A DNA stretch of 64,000 bases from Tenacibaculum aiptasiae (GTDB taxonomy: Bacteria; Bacteroidota; Bacteroidia; Flavobacteriales; Flavobacteriaceae). The stretch covers positions 60,640-124,639 of the forward strand of contig NZ_WAAU01000029.1 of NCBI RefSeq assembly GCF_008806755.1, in the 5' to 3' direction. The notes below the pieces were generated by a model. It saw nothing but the letters and a program-made list of their open reading frames with translations. It had not been told where the DNA came from and ran no database searches. The position numbers and the translations under genes are program-made. Shown here piece by piece: positions 34,156 to 42,813 of this stretch (within the stretch, counting starts at the first letter, position 1; each line of letters begins with the position of its first letter).

Positions 34156-34725
34156 TTATTCATCACAATGTAAATAACTTTTTAGAGCTAGCTTCCATGA
34201 TTCGTCGCTTTTAAAATTCTCAGTTAACCCGTTGCCATCTTTTTTTATAAATGCTTGAATCCCATGTTGAATCATATATTTTGGATGATATTTGGGAGCT
34301 CCAACTTTTCGAATCTCTTGACAAACTTGATTCAGTTCTTCAGAGCCTTTTTTAAGTACTTTTTTAAGACTTGCAATTACATTGTTCTTTTCATCTTCAT
34401 TCACATTTAAGAGAACTTTTTGTTGAAGAACCAATAATGCTTGATGAGCACTCTTGTCTTTTACTCGATATGAGTCGTATTTTCCATATACACCAGCTAT
34501 TGCAAAAAGTTTTGCTGCCTTATCAAATTCTTTCTTCTTAATACACTTTTCCATTCCGTTAAGTATATCGGCAGGATTGTGCTTATTGGTAATTTCAGAT
34601 ATTTCCACACAATCACAAGGATTTGGTGACTCTAAGCTTCCTTTTGCTTGTATTGATACGGTTTTTTGAGCTTGGATATTATTAATTACTAAGGCTATAA
34701 TAATTATTGATAGGATTCTTTTCAT
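34156..34725 (-). CDS. Secreted protein, ~189 residues, unknown function
   Basis: Signal peptide MKRILSIIIIALVINNIQAQ with cleavage after AQ; ATG 34725 is therefore preferred to the longer frame from 34749. Two cysteines come early (NPCDCVEIS), followed by a helical region (AKLFAIAGVYGKYDSYRVKDKSAH) and two further cysteines. Not recognised. Confidence 0.7.
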   Translation of the reverse strand: MKRILSIIIIALVINNIQAQKTVSIQAKGSLESPNPCDCVEISEITNKHNPADILNGMEKCIKKKEFDKAAKLFAIAGVYGKYDSYRVKDKSAHQALLVLQQKVLLNVNEDEKNNVIASLKKVLKKGSEELNQVCQEIRKVGAPKYHPKYMIQHGIQAFIKKDGNGLTENFKSDESWKLALKSYLHCDE

Positions 34726-34770
34726 ACTATTTTCAATTTTTGAGTCCAATGTACTTATTCTATTTTAGTT

Positions 34771-34950
34771 CTAAAAACAATTTTGCTTCTAATAGAAATA
34801 AAATTTCCATTAGAAGCAAAAATTTATTTTCACTAGAGTGAAACTCTTACTTTACTTATAGTGAAATAATAAATAGTAAAAAACATCTTTTAATTACTGA
34901 GAGTCTTTGTTGTTTTTTAAGAATTTGTCAAAAGCAACTTTACTTTCTCC
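34771..34950. repeat. Direct repeat carrying the 3' end of the metallopeptidase gene, left copy
   Basis: Near-identical to 35487-35645, including the last 19 codons of the gene at 35589 (ESKVAFDKFLKNNKDSQ and its stop). Inside, TTTTGCTTCTAAT (34781-34793) and ATTAGAAGCAAAA (34809-34821) are a perfect 13-bp inverted repeat that can act as a terminator for minus-strand transcripts. Confidence 0.85.
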
Positions 34951-34982
34951 TAAAAATATTAGTGCCATTAGATTTTTGTTTT

Positions 34983-35408
34983 TTATTCTTTTTCATAATG
35001 AAGAAGTCCTAAATCAATTAAATTATTAATGAAATCTTTTGATTTTGTATCAATTGTATTACTGATAATACTTGAAGAAACACAGTAAATAAAAGGGCCT
35101 GGTCTATTACTCCAACCTTTTTGAAAAGGTCTCGGTTCATAATTGGCAATCCAAGAAGTTATAAATATATACCCTTCTTCTAATCCTATGTTTAAATCTA
35201 CGCAAGGATAAATTCTATCTTCTGAAAGATATACAAGTCTTGCTATTTCATTTATTATATTTTTACGACCTATTACTGTTTCACAATCATCTCTTAACCA
35301 TTTGAATTTAAAGTTGTTTGGCAAGGGTCTGTTAGCATAAATTTCGGCAAATTGCTTTACCTCATTTAAAGTATGATCAATGAACTCTATGAATTCTTGT
35401 TTTTTCAT
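34983..35408 (-). CDS. Accessory protein, 141 residues, unknown function
   Basis: A soluble protein: NNFKFKWLRDDCETVIGRKN, then GLEEGYIFITSWIANYEPRP and FIYCVSSSIISNTIDTKS. Not recognised. It is enclosed by two copies of a ~170-base direct repeat, so it appears to have been added behind the metallopeptidase gene by an event that duplicated that gene's 3' end. Confidence 0.7.
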   Translation of the reverse strand: MKKQEFIEFIDHTLNEVKQFAEIYANRPLPNNFKFKWLRDDCETVIGRKNIINEIARLVYLSEDRIYPCVDLNIGLEEGYIFITSWIANYEPRPFQKGWSNRPGPFIYCVSSSIISNTIDTKSKDFINNLIDLGLLHYEKE

Positions 35409-35486
35409 TTTCTTTTTCAGAGCTTATTTAATCGAATAAAGAATTATTAATTCAATTATTCAAAACTTTTTATAAATATATATTAT

Positions 35487-35645
35487 CTATAAACAATTTT
35501 GCTTCTAATGGAAATAAAACTTTCACTGGAGTCAAAATTATATTTTACTTATAGTGAAAATAATAAATAGTAAAAAAACATCTTTTAATTACTGAGAGTC
35601 TTTGTTGTTTTTTAAGAATTTGTCAAAAGCAACTTTACTTTCTCC
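35487..35645. repeat. Direct repeat, right copy (3' end of the metallopeptidase gene)
   Basis: Partner of 34771-34950. Here the repeat is continuous with the intact gene at 35589-36560, so this is the original copy. One arm of the hairpin (TTTTGCTTCTAAT) remains; the other is lost. Confidence 0.85.
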
Positions 35646-36560
35646 AGTTAAATACTTTTCGGCTAATAGAACAATAGCATCTGGTCCTTTGTTTACCCAT
35701 TTTATAAGGTTTTTATCATTTCCTTTAGCTTCTGCTGCTAACCATACTGCTACTGGTAATGCTCCCCATTTTCTTTTCATTGGTCCTCTCGATAGGTTTG
35801 CATGTATCTCGTTTTGTTCTTCTTCTGTAAGATTGGGTTGACCTAATACTTTTATAATTTTTTCTGCAAATATTGGATATAAGTTATCAAATGTCTTCTT
35901 AGAGGTTGCTGATAATGAATCTCCTTTTGGAAACCATTTACTAGACATTGAACGATACATACCAAAGCCTTCTAAGGTACATTCCCATAATATTTGATCT
36001 TTAAATGTATTAATACTTAGATTGTTTTTAGTAGCCCATTCTTTGTGTAATAAATGTGTAAACTCATGGGCAAATATTCGGTCAATTCTATTGTCATTTA
36101 TAGGTTTTTTCGCCGATCCATATTCTCTTTGTAAAGTGTTTACATCAAGACAAATGGTTTTTACATTAGGGGTAAAGGCATCATCTCCTCCTTGATATCC
36201 TAAAAGAACTGTAACTGTATCGTTCAATTTGATATTCTCAAAAGGTACTTTTATGGAGTCTCTAATTGCATTCCATTTATTGGCTTTAGATTCGATTAAA
36301 GTTATCCAATCTTGTTCTTCATTAGTAAGCTCTTTTTCTACTTTCGAAAGTGAATCGAGTACTTTGCTACTCTTTCTATTACGTAATGCCTCTTTCCATT
36401 CTTTAGATATTTTATTACCCGTAATTCCTAGTTTTATTTGAACAGTTCTGGAATCTGTAGTTTCTTCTTTTACAGCGTTTTTTTCTTTTTTTGGAGTTGA
36501 GTTACAACTCATCAATACAATAGTACTAAGCGTAAATAGGGAGATGCTTAAGTTTTTCAT
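35589..36560 (-). CDS. Lipoprotein zinc metallopeptidase (HEFTH)
   Basis: A 323-residue protein with lipobox VLMSC (Cys19). FAHEFTHLLHKEW puts the zinc-binding HExxH at residues 165-169, with ECTLEG (Glu193/Glu197) about 25 residues later as a possible third ligand. This resembles DUF2268/GldB-like zincins. It is anchored in an envelope membrane; the substrate is unknown. Its 3' end is duplicated downstream, marking the right edge of the rearranged accessory region. Confidence 0.78.
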   Translation of the reverse strand: MKNLSISLFTLSTIVLMSCNSTPKKEKNAVKEETTDSRTVQIKLGITGNKISKEWKEALRNRKSSKVLDSLSKVEKELTNEEQDWITLIESKANKWNAIRDSIKVPFENIKLNDTVTVLLGYQGGDDAFTPNVKTICLDVNTLQREYGSAKKPINDNRIDRIFAHEFTHLLHKEWATKNNLSINTFKDQILWECTLEGFGMYRSMSSKWFPKGDSLSATSKKTFDNLYPIFAEKIIKVLGQPNLTEEEQNEIHANLSRGPMKRKWGALPVAVWLAAEAKGNDKNLIKWVNKGPDAIVLLAEKYLTGESKVAFDKFLKNNKDSQ

Positions 36561-36663
36561 TGGGGATAATTTTTAGTGTTTAGTAAGCTGTAAAATACAC
36601 CGAATTAATTACCAAGAAACTTAACAAAACTTTAAAGTATTCTTAAAATTTAGAAGAAACCTG

Positions 36664-37443
36664 CTATTCTATTTTTTTAAATCTAGATTTATTATTTCCA
36701 ACCTCAATAAGCTTGTTTTTTTTATTATTAAATTTAAAAAGCATCGTTTTTTTGTTTTCAAGGTTAATAAATAATGTATCATCTATATTTTTCCATAAAC
36801 CTTTTATATAAGAATTACTTTCTTTTTCTTTATTTGACCAAAATATAAGCTCCCTATCTTTTGTTATAAAGAGTTTAATGTTTTTATTTTTTTTAATACC
36901 ACGATATTCTCCAATAAAAAATTTAGTGTCTCCATCTGGTGGCTGAACCTTCATTAAAGAATACATTTTTGTATTAAATGTTTTTAGTAGATATTCATCT
37001 AAATAAGCATCTGTACAAGTATGTAAAAGCTTTATATTGATAATGTTTTGTCTGTTTAGATAAATATTTTCAATTAAAGTGGGGTCACTGAACAATCCAT
37101 TAATTTGGCTTAGTAATATTTTTCTATTGTCTAAAAATAAAGCTGTTGCTAGATCTTCAATTCTAGTTTTTAACCATTTTTTTTCGTTTTCTGAAAAAGT
37201 TTCTCTATCATAACTCAAAAACCTTAAACCATTAATTGATTGAAATTGATCCTTTTCTAGGTCATTGTTGTCAAGCTTATAAGAAGAAGTATTTTTTAGA
37301 TATTTTGGAGTGTGATTAACCAATGTATCTCGTAGTTTTTTTAAATCATCAATTATTGCACCAGTATTTTGTGAGAATATAGAGTTGCTTAAACATAATA
37401 ATATAATAGTGAGATTAATTTTCTTTTTCAATTTTAAAGTCAT
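36664..37443 (-). CDS. Secreted protein, 259 residues, unknown function
   Basis: A signal peptide (TIILLCLSNSIFSQN) and a soluble body. The second half, beginning EYRGIKKNKNIKLFITKDRELIFWS, has several short strands and looks like a beta-sandwich. Not recognised. It lies 8 bases after the reductase gene on the same strand. Confidence 0.7.
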   Translation of the reverse strand: MTLKLKKKINLTIILLCLSNSIFSQNTGAIIDDLKKLRDTLVNHTPKYLKNTSSYKLDNNDLEKDQFQSINGLRFLSYDRETFSENEKKWLKTRIEDLATALFLDNRKILLSQINGLFSDPTLIENIYLNRQNIINIKLLHTCTDAYLDEYLLKTFNTKMYSLMKVQPPDGDTKFFIGEYRGIKKNKNIKLFITKDRELIFWSNKEKESNSYIKGLWKNIDDTLFINLENKKTMLFKFNNKKNKLIEVGNNKSRFKKIE

Positions 37444-37451
37444 ATTTTATA

Positions 37452-38003
37452 TTAATTTCTAATCTGCTTTTTTCTAATAAATGTGCTTTGTAGAACTTTG
37501 TTTGAAAAAACTTTTGTCTCTGTACATTCAAAATCTAACATTTTAGAAAGTTCGCCAAATAAAGAAAATCCACCACCTAACAACTTAGGAATCGTAGTAA
37601 TAATCATAGTATGAATTAAATCTTCTTTTAAAAAACTTTGTATTGTTTTACCACCGTCAATATACAAGTTATAATGTCCGTTTGTATGAATTTGAGCGAG
37701 TATTTCAGTTAATGTTCCCTTAACTAAAAATACCTTGTCTTTTAAATCTTCTGGAACTTCTTTTAGGGTATTGCTTAATACATATACAGGTTTAGTATAA
37801 GGCCAATCGATATCAAAACCACAAACTGTTTCAAAGGTTGTTCTTCCCATAACTAAGGCATCTATTTGCGAAGTAAAATTTGCATAGCCCATATCTGAAT
37901 TATCTGGATTTGGTATTGAGTGTAACCAATCGATTCCACCATTTTTATCTGCTATATATCCGTCTAAACTTGTTGCTATAAATACCTGATTGCTTGTTTT
38001 CAT
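37452..38003 (-). CDS. Dihydrofolate reductase-family protein (RibD C-terminal type)
   Basis: A 183-residue single-domain reductase: VFIATSLDGYIADKNGGIDW at the start, DALVMGRTTFETVCG, VYVLSNTL and YIDGGKTIQSFLKE. It would bind NADPH; its real substrate is unknown, as for most stand-alone RibD-C proteins. A TAnnTTTG promoter box precedes it. Confidence 0.88.
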   Translation of the reverse strand: MKTSNQVFIATSLDGYIADKNGGIDWLHSIPNPDNSDMGYANFTSQIDALVMGRTTFETVCGFDIDWPYTKPVYVLSNTLKEVPEDLKDKVFLVKGTLTEILAQIHTNGHYNLYIDGGKTIQSFLKEDLIHTMIITTIPKLLGGGFSLFGELSKMLDFECTETKVFSNKVLQSTFIRKKQIRN

Positions 38004-38028
38004 ATTAGAAAGTTTTATTATTTGACTG

Positions 38029-38036
38029 CAAAACTA
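38029..38036 (-). promoter_or_regulatory. -7 promoter box TAGTTTTG for the reductase gene
   Basis: A TAnnTTTG match on the minus strand, 25 bases before the start codon. Confidence 0.45.
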
Positions 38037-38068
38037 GTTGATAGCTGTTGCAAAAAATTGTACAGAAT

Positions 38069-38824
38069 TTACCCTTGAATTGTATTTGTAAATTCCTTTG
38101 GTGTGCTTCCATAAAACTTTTTAAAGAGTTTTATAAAATGCGATTGATCGTAAAAACCAGCTGCTAAAGCAATTTCTGTTAGTTTTTCTGAAGTTCTGTT
38201 TTTTAGTAAGTGAATGGCAATATTTACTTTTTTTAATTTTATATATTCACTTGGAGTCAGTAAATAATGTTTTTTAAATTTTTGAATGAAGCTTTTTTGT
38301 GAAAGAGGGATTGAATGATTGAAGTTTTTCAGAGTTCCTTTTTCCAGTATTTCTGAAGAAAGATATTCTTCAAACTTTAGTAAGTTAGTATCTAGTTGCG
38401 ATAGCTCAAATAGTTTTAATAAATAGTTTTCTGCTAATTCAAAATTAGGCGTTTCTGTATTAAAAACATGTTCATACAATATTTCTGAAATCGTATTCAT
38501 TAAAGAGCTATCGAATTTACGAAGGAGCATTCCATAACAAAATGGTTTTAGGAGTAGTCCAACCGAACCATAGGTTCCCGATACTGTTGTTTGAAAAGGT
38601 GTTGTTTTTAATCCAGAAATAATTTGATGATGTCCTTTGTTTGATATAGTCTCGGTATTCTGACCTTCTACTTTAAACGTATCTCCATAATTAAAAATGA
38701 GTTCGGTAAACATGGGTGCATGGTGACTAGACTTTAGGTTTAAATTAGAAGCTTTTCCTATCCATATCATATCCACAAAATAATTCAATGGTGCATTTGG
38801 GCGATATGTTTTTTCTAGAATCAA
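38069..38824 (-). CDS. AraC-family regulator
   Basis: A 251-residue protein. The N-terminal domain (YRPNAPLNYFVDMIWIGKAS ... ELIFNYGD) is the ligand-type domain often called DUF6597. The C-terminal AraC helix-turn-helix pair includes SEKLTEIALAAGFYDQSHFIKLFKKFYG. It probably regulates the reductase gene just downstream. Confidence 0.88.
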   Translation of the reverse strand: MILEKTYRPNAPLNYFVDMIWIGKASNLNLKSSHHAPMFTELIFNYGDTFKVEGQNTETISNKGHHQIISGLKTTPFQTTVSGTYGSVGLLLKPFCYGMLLRKFDSSLMNTISEILYEHVFNTETPNFELAENYLLKLFELSQLDTNLLKFEEYLSSEILEKGTLKNFNHSIPLSQKSFIQKFKKHYLLTPSEYIKLKKVNIAIHLLKNRTSEKLTEIALAAGFYDQSHFIKLFKKFYGSTPKEFTNTIQG

Positions 38825-38855
38825 TGCTGTATTTTATGTTGTATTATGAATAAAG

Positions 38856-39461
38856 CTAAACTTTCTCTTCAAATTCAGGACAATCCAATCGGATTTCTGA
38901 TTTTAATAATTTCTTTTTTAGTAAGTTACAATAATGCGAATCTTGTTTTTTCTCATAGAATTTGCAACCATAACAAGTTCGTTGTACACTTAGAATCCCA
39001 TTTTTATTTAACTTATATATCAGTGTACTTAAAGTATCAAATAAGCTTTCCTGTTCTTCTGGATTAAAAAGATTTATTTGTTGTTGTAAGGGATTTGAAA
39101 AATCGTGCACTTGTTGTACTATTTCCTTTCCTTTATCTGATAGCATAATAGCATAGCTTCTACTATCAGCAGAAGAATAATCTTTAATAATCATTCCTTT
39201 TTTGTCTAAGACTCTTATGGCATCGCTAATGGTTGGTTTTGTTACATTAAACTCTTTAGCTAAATGACTTACATTACACAAGTGTTGTTTGTGAAACGTA
39301 ATAAAAATAAGTATCTGAATTTGAATAGGACTTAACCCAACCAACTTGGCTTTTTCCCACAATAAGATTTTAAATACTTCAGAAACTCGTTCTAAACCTG
39401 CAACGATTTTACTTGAAATATTATTTTCTTGCTCTTCTGGATTGAAATTACTGTTATTCAT
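38856..39461 (-). CDS. MarR-family regulator with a C-terminal cysteine cluster
   Basis: A 201-residue protein. The MarR winged helix (residues ~15-150) has LCNVSHLAKEFNVTKPTISDAIRVLD as its recognition part. An unusual extra tail carries CYGCKFYEKKQDSHYC and LDCPEF (Cys-x2-Cys-x11-Cys-x15-Cys), a likely metal or redox site. A palindrome TTAGTAATCCTAA lies 37 bases upstream, and matching sites precede the two exported/redox genes further up, so it probably controls them and itself. Confidence 0.85.
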   Translation of the reverse strand: MNNSNFNPEEQENNISSKIVAGLERVSEVFKILLWEKAKLVGLSPIQIQILIFITFHKQHLCNVSHLAKEFNVTKPTISDAIRVLDKKGMIIKDYSSADSRSYAIMLSDKGKEIVQQVHDFSNPLQQQINLFNPEEQESLFDTLSTLIYKLNKNGILSVQRTCYGCKFYEKKQDSHYCNLLKKKLLKSEIRLDCPEFEEKV

Positions 39462-39468
39462 TGAAATA

Positions 39469-39493
39469 GCCTGCCGAAGTTTGTTCGACAGGC
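39469..39493. repeat. Hairpin in the marR leader region
   Basis: GCCTGCCGA and TCGACAGGC pair over 9 bp (one G:U) around a 7-base loop. It is GC-rich against an AT-rich background and could be a dispersed palindrome or a weak terminator between the DUF2024 gene and marR. Confidence 0.5.
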
Positions 39494-39497
39494 AAAG

Positions 39498-39510
39498 TTA
39501 GTAATCCTAA
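39498..39510. promoter_or_regulatory. MarR operator-like palindrome (marR)
   Basis: TTAGTAATCCTAA differs by one base from the palindrome TTAGGAATCCTAA found at 40541-40553. Confidence 0.55.
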
Positions 39511-39515
39511 TTAAA

Positions 39516-39779
39516 TTAATTACAATTTTCCATTTCTATAATTGTATAGTTGTCTTTTTCTATTGCAACAATCATTGCTTCTGTGGCTCGTTCAATATGA
39601 CAAAGACGACATTCGTTTGTAGTTAATTGATCCGTTTTAAAAGGTTTTGTTTTTAAATACTCCATACCATAATTAAATATGGTTTGTTCTTCGGTTATAT
39701 AATCTGGTACTAGAATGTCAAAATGCATTGTTTTACCATCTTCTCTTTGTACATAGGTGTCCCAAACTGCTACTTTCAT
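39516..39779 (-). CDS. DUF2024 family protein
   Basis: An 87-residue protein starting MKVAVWDTYVQREDGKTMHF with LTTNECRLCHIERATEAM, the pattern of the small DUF2024 family. Function unknown. An adjacent ATG (39782) could also be the start. It lies in the MarR-controlled cluster, 4 bases after the exported protein gene. Confidence 0.85.
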   Translation of the reverse strand: MKVAVWDTYVQREDGKTMHFDILVPDYITEEQTIFNYGMEYLKTKPFKTDQLTTNECRLCHIERATEAMIVAIEKDNYTIIEMENCN

Positions 39780-39783
39780 CATT

Positions 39784-40506
39784 TTACTTTTTAACTTTAT
39801 AGGGAAGAGATAAATTACCACTAGCTACACTAAAAACTTCATAAACTCCTAACATAGGTAAGTTTTTATTACTTGTATTTACTTTCATAAAAGCAGTTAC
39901 GCCATCGTAATTGAAATCTGTTTGATGGTTCATACGGTAATTTGGAACTACTACTTTTATAGTATTACCTTTTGTGGTAACTGGATAACCTGGAGAATCC
40001 ATATACATAGGCATTTCAGGATTTGTTGGTGGTAAAACCACTGTTTTATCTGCTTTTTTAAATTGTTTAACCGATAAGCCTCCCGCAACTCTTTTGTCTT
40101 CGTGTAAGATTACCCAATGAGGATGCCAGATAACACCATCGTTATTATAAATTTGATCGTTGTTTTCATCCCAAAGAGGTGTATCATCAAAATCGGGATG
40201 TGAAGTTAAAGCTAATGCTACTATTCCATCTGTTTGATTGAAACCTACATCTGTTGGTTTTAAACTTGTAGGGAATACATAACCTAGCACTGGAGCACCG
40301 TCGAGCTGACCATTTTTGATAGGAACTGTTTTACCTGCGGTTCCATTTACACTTATCTCCCAAACCGTAACTCCTAAGTCGGAATGCTGTGTTACATTGA
40401 CCTTCTTAATTGCAAAATCGTTGTTGTTGTAATTACTCTTTTGAGCATAGGAAATGCTGGTGCTTAAAAACAGTATTGCTGTTAGTATTGATAGTATTGT
40501 TTTCAT
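39784..40506 (-). CDS. Exported protein of the MarR cluster, unknown function
   Basis: A 240-residue protein with a signal peptide (ILTAILFLSTSISYAQ). The body is rich in small and aromatic residues: LGVTVWEISVNGTAGKTVPI, GAPVLGYVFPTSLKP, NDGVIWHPHWVILHED. It looks like a beta-sandwich with conserved His residues. Not recognised. A strong inverted repeat immediately upstream (40520-40557) suggests regulation by the Cys-rich MarR protein. Confidence 0.75.
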   Translation of the reverse strand: MKTILSILTAILFLSTSISYAQKSNYNNNDFAIKKVNVTQHSDLGVTVWEISVNGTAGKTVPIKNGQLDGAPVLGYVFPTSLKPTDVGFNQTDGIVALALTSHPDFDDTPLWDENNDQIYNNDGVIWHPHWVILHEDKRVAGGLSVKQFKKADKTVVLPPTNPEMPMYMDSPGYPVTTKGNTIKVVVPNYRMNHQTDFNYDGVTAFMKVNTSNKNLPMLGVYEVFSVASGNLSLPYKVKK

Positions 40507-40519
40507 ATGATTTGTTTTA

Positions 40520-40557
40520 ATAGTTAGGATTCTAGATAAATTAGGAATCCTAACTAT
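40520..40557. promoter_or_regulatory. Double MarR operator-like site
   Basis: ATAGTTAGGATTC (40520-40532) and GAATCCTAACTAT (40545-40557) are perfect 13-bp inverted arms around 12 bases. TTAGGAATCCTAA (40541-40553) is itself palindromic. It lies 13 bases before the start of the exported-protein gene. Confidence 0.65.
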
Positions 40558-40571
40558 ATGATTTAAAAAAA

Positions 40572-40805
40572 TTAGCCTTTTACATCTGCCATGGAAGCTC
40601 CAAAGTTAATATGTAAAGTATTTCCTGTTGGTGTTACTAATGCTGGTACCGATTTAACTCCTGCTTTTTCAGCTTCGGGAATTCTACTTCGGTCTTCACC
40701 AATATTAACTATTTCTACATTTTGCTCTCCAACTAGATTAATAATGTCGTGCTCTGCACTGATGCATACTGGACATCCTGCGTGATAAAAAATTGATTTA
40801 CTCAT
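40572..40805 (-). CDS. Small glutaredoxin/thioredoxin-like protein
   Basis: A 77-residue protein: FYHAGCPVCISAEHDI gives a CPVC redox pair near the N-terminus, AGVKSVPALVTPTGN the cis-Pro loop. The length fits a minimal glutaredoxin-type fold. It is the first gene of the MarR cluster, with promoter and operator just upstream. Likely partner in thiol redox control. Confidence 0.82.
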   Translation of the reverse strand: MSKSIFYHAGCPVCISAEHDIINLVGEQNVEIVNIGEDRSRIPEAEKAGVKSVPALVTPTGNTLHINFGASMADVKG

Positions 40806-40837
40806 ACTGTTCTATTTTTTTATGTTTAATTGTTTTA

Positions 40838-40859
40838 CAAATATAGTAAGGAATCCTAA
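40838..40859 (-). promoter_or_regulatory. Promoter box and MarR operator of the redox cluster
   Basis: On the minus strand TATATTTG (40838-40845) is a TAnnTTTG -7 box, and TAAGGAATCCTAA on the plus strand (40847-40859) abuts it upstream. A repressor bound there would cover the promoter spacer. The rest of the 300-base gap to 41110 is AT-rich, apart from the terminator at 41044. Confidence 0.6.
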
Positions 40860-41043
40860 CTTTGTAGAGTGCTTCTTTATTTTATTTAATTATACATTTA
40901 TAAGATTTAGTTATTTAGAGCTTTTAAAGCCTTAAAATCAATGTTTTATTTGAGATTGAATAGAAAATAGGTAGAAGAATATATAAAAGCTTTATTTTTT
41001 ATAGTAATTTATTTTAGAATAAAATGTGAAAGAATGGAAGAGG

Positions 41044-41093
41044 TCAAAAAAGAGTAAGCACGTTTGTTTATTGTATACAAACGCGCTTGCTTT
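41044..41093 (-). terminator. Rho-independent terminator after the retinol-saturase-like gene
   Basis: Minus strand: AAGCGCGTTTGT pairs with ACAAACGTGCTT (one G:U), with a 9-base loop, followed by a T-rich tail. Confidence 0.75.
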
Positions 41094-41110
41094 ATTGTTT
41101 AAATAAGATG

Positions 41111-42694
41111 TTATAGTACTTTTTTTAAGAGATTTTTTCCAGTTACAGCTGTGGCTGATAATACTCCAGAAAATAAGGCTCCTCCTATACCAGCGGTAAC
41201 AATATCTTGTCCAGTTAAATAGAAGTTTTTAATAGGTGTTTTTGGTTTTAAAAAAGGTTGTCTAAAACGAGAAGGGCTGTGGTCTAATCCGTAAATTTCA
41301 CCTTTTTGATAGTTGACAAAATGCTCAGTTGTAAGCGGACTAGATAATTCATAATGTTTTATTTTTCCTTCTATTTGTGGTAGTTGTTTATACAATTCCT
41401 TTAAAAGACGTTGAGCTATTTGTTCTTTAATTTCTTCGTAATCGTCACCTCTTTTTTTCCATGAGGTTTCTTTCCATTTTTCAAACATTTCATAAGGAAC
41501 AAGGGTAATAATATCAATAGCACTTTTACCAGGATATCTATTTTTCCAATCTGGGTCTTTAGCAGCAGGGAAAGACATATACACCACAGGAAATGGTTTT
41601 GATAAATCTTCTAAGTAATTATGTACACAAGTATCGTGATCTTCTTTAGCTGGATATACCCAATAATTTGTTTTTGGTATTTGAAGTTCTTCAGGAGTAC
41701 CTTCTAGTCCTATATATAAACTTACATGCGCTACGGATGGATTAACTGTTTGTAAATGTTTTTTTAATTGATATTTTTTAACAATACTAGTAGGTAATAG
41801 TTTATTGTAAGTAGTGATGAGTCCGGCATTACTAATAATATTTTTGGCTAAAATTTGTTTGCCATCTTTCATTTGTACACCTATAGCTTTGCCTTTATTT
41901 ATAAGAACTTCATCTACTTCAGCACTTACTAATATAGTTCCACCTCCAGCTTCAATAACAGGATCTATTGTTTTTACAATTTGTGAGGAACCTCCAATAG
42001 GATAACTTCCTCCATCAAAATAATGACGTGCTACGGATGCATGCATAGAAAAACTACTTTGTTTAGGAGGTAATCCATAATCGCCATATTGTCCTGTTAG
42101 CACTTTTATTAGTTCTTCATTATCGGTTATTTCTCGAAGAACTTCATAGGTGGTCTTGTCAGAATACTTATAAAATGGTTTTCTCAAGAAGCCACCTGCT
42201 ATTGCATTGGGTATTGTAGAAAGTGTTTTACTTATATAATAGTTTTTACTTGCTTTTACTGCTTCAAAAACAGTATCAACATATTTATTAATTGCTTGCT
42301 CTTCCTCTGGGAAATAAGCAATCATTTGTTTTTTAAAGTTCTTTACACCTTTTACAAAATCATATTGTTTATTACCAATAATAATTTTATCATAAACATC
42401 TCCCATGTCTTCCCATTTTAGGTCGCCATTACTTACATAGTCGAATAGTTTTTTTAAAATGCTTTTGTCTCGTTGTACATCTCCTATATAATGTATACCT
42501 ACATCCCATTCATAACCTTTTCGTTTAAAAATATGAGTAAAACCACCAGCTGTATAATGTCTTTCTAAGACTAATACTTTTTGACCTTCTTTAGCAAGAA
42601 TAGCAGCAGTAGCAAGTCCACCCATTCCAGAGCCAATAATTATAGTATCGTATTTTTCTTGTAGTGTTGGTTTTTTCTTGTAGGATTGAATCAT
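41111..42694 (-). CDS. FAD-dependent oxidoreductase, CrtI/retinol saturase-like
   Basis: A 527-residue flavoprotein. The dinucleotide-binding motif DTIIIGSGMGGLATAAILAKEG is near the N-terminus, followed by VLERHYTAGGFTHIFKRKGYEWDVGIHYIGD, typical of retinol saturase/carotenoid desaturase-like enzymes. The FAD-binding C-terminal part has FYLTGQDIVTAGIGGALFSG. The likely reaction is reduction or desaturation of an isoprenoid or polyene lipid; the substrate is unknown. No other carotenoid genes are nearby. Confidence 0.85.
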   Translation of the reverse strand: MIQSYKKKPTLQEKYDTIIIGSGMGGLATAAILAKEGQKVLVLERHYTAGGFTHIFKRKGYEWDVGIHYIGDVQRDKSILKKLFDYVSNGDLKWEDMGDVYDKIIIGNKQYDFVKGVKNFKKQMIAYFPEEEQAINKYVDTVFEAVKASKNYYISKTLSTIPNAIAGGFLRKPFYKYSDKTTYEVLREITDNEELIKVLTGQYGDYGLPPKQSSFSMHASVARHYFDGGSYPIGGSSQIVKTIDPVIEAGGGTILVSAEVDEVLINKGKAIGVQMKDGKQILAKNIISNAGLITTYNKLLPTSIVKKYQLKKHLQTVNPSVAHVSLYIGLEGTPEELQIPKTNYWVYPAKEDHDTCVHNYLEDLSKPFPVVYMSFPAAKDPDWKNRYPGKSAIDIITLVPYEMFEKWKETSWKKRGDDYEEIKEQIAQRLLKELYKQLPQIEGKIKHYELSSPLTTEHFVNYQKGEIYGLDHSPSRFRQPFLKPKTPIKNFYLTGQDIVTAGIGGALFSGVLSATAVTGKNLLKKVL

Positions 42695-42813
42695 AGGGGT
42701 AGAATGGTTAAAGTTTTGTTAGTTATGGAACTAAATATACATCAATTATTCTTCCTATACCATTTCTTAGTATAATCTATAAATTTTTCTATTTATGACT
42801 TTTGTAATTTTCT

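Noticed and set aside
21708..36560. Prophage, conjugative element or transposon
   Set aside because: No transposase, integrase, phage structural, relaxase or conjugation proteins among the genes; IS-type terminal repeats were not seen.
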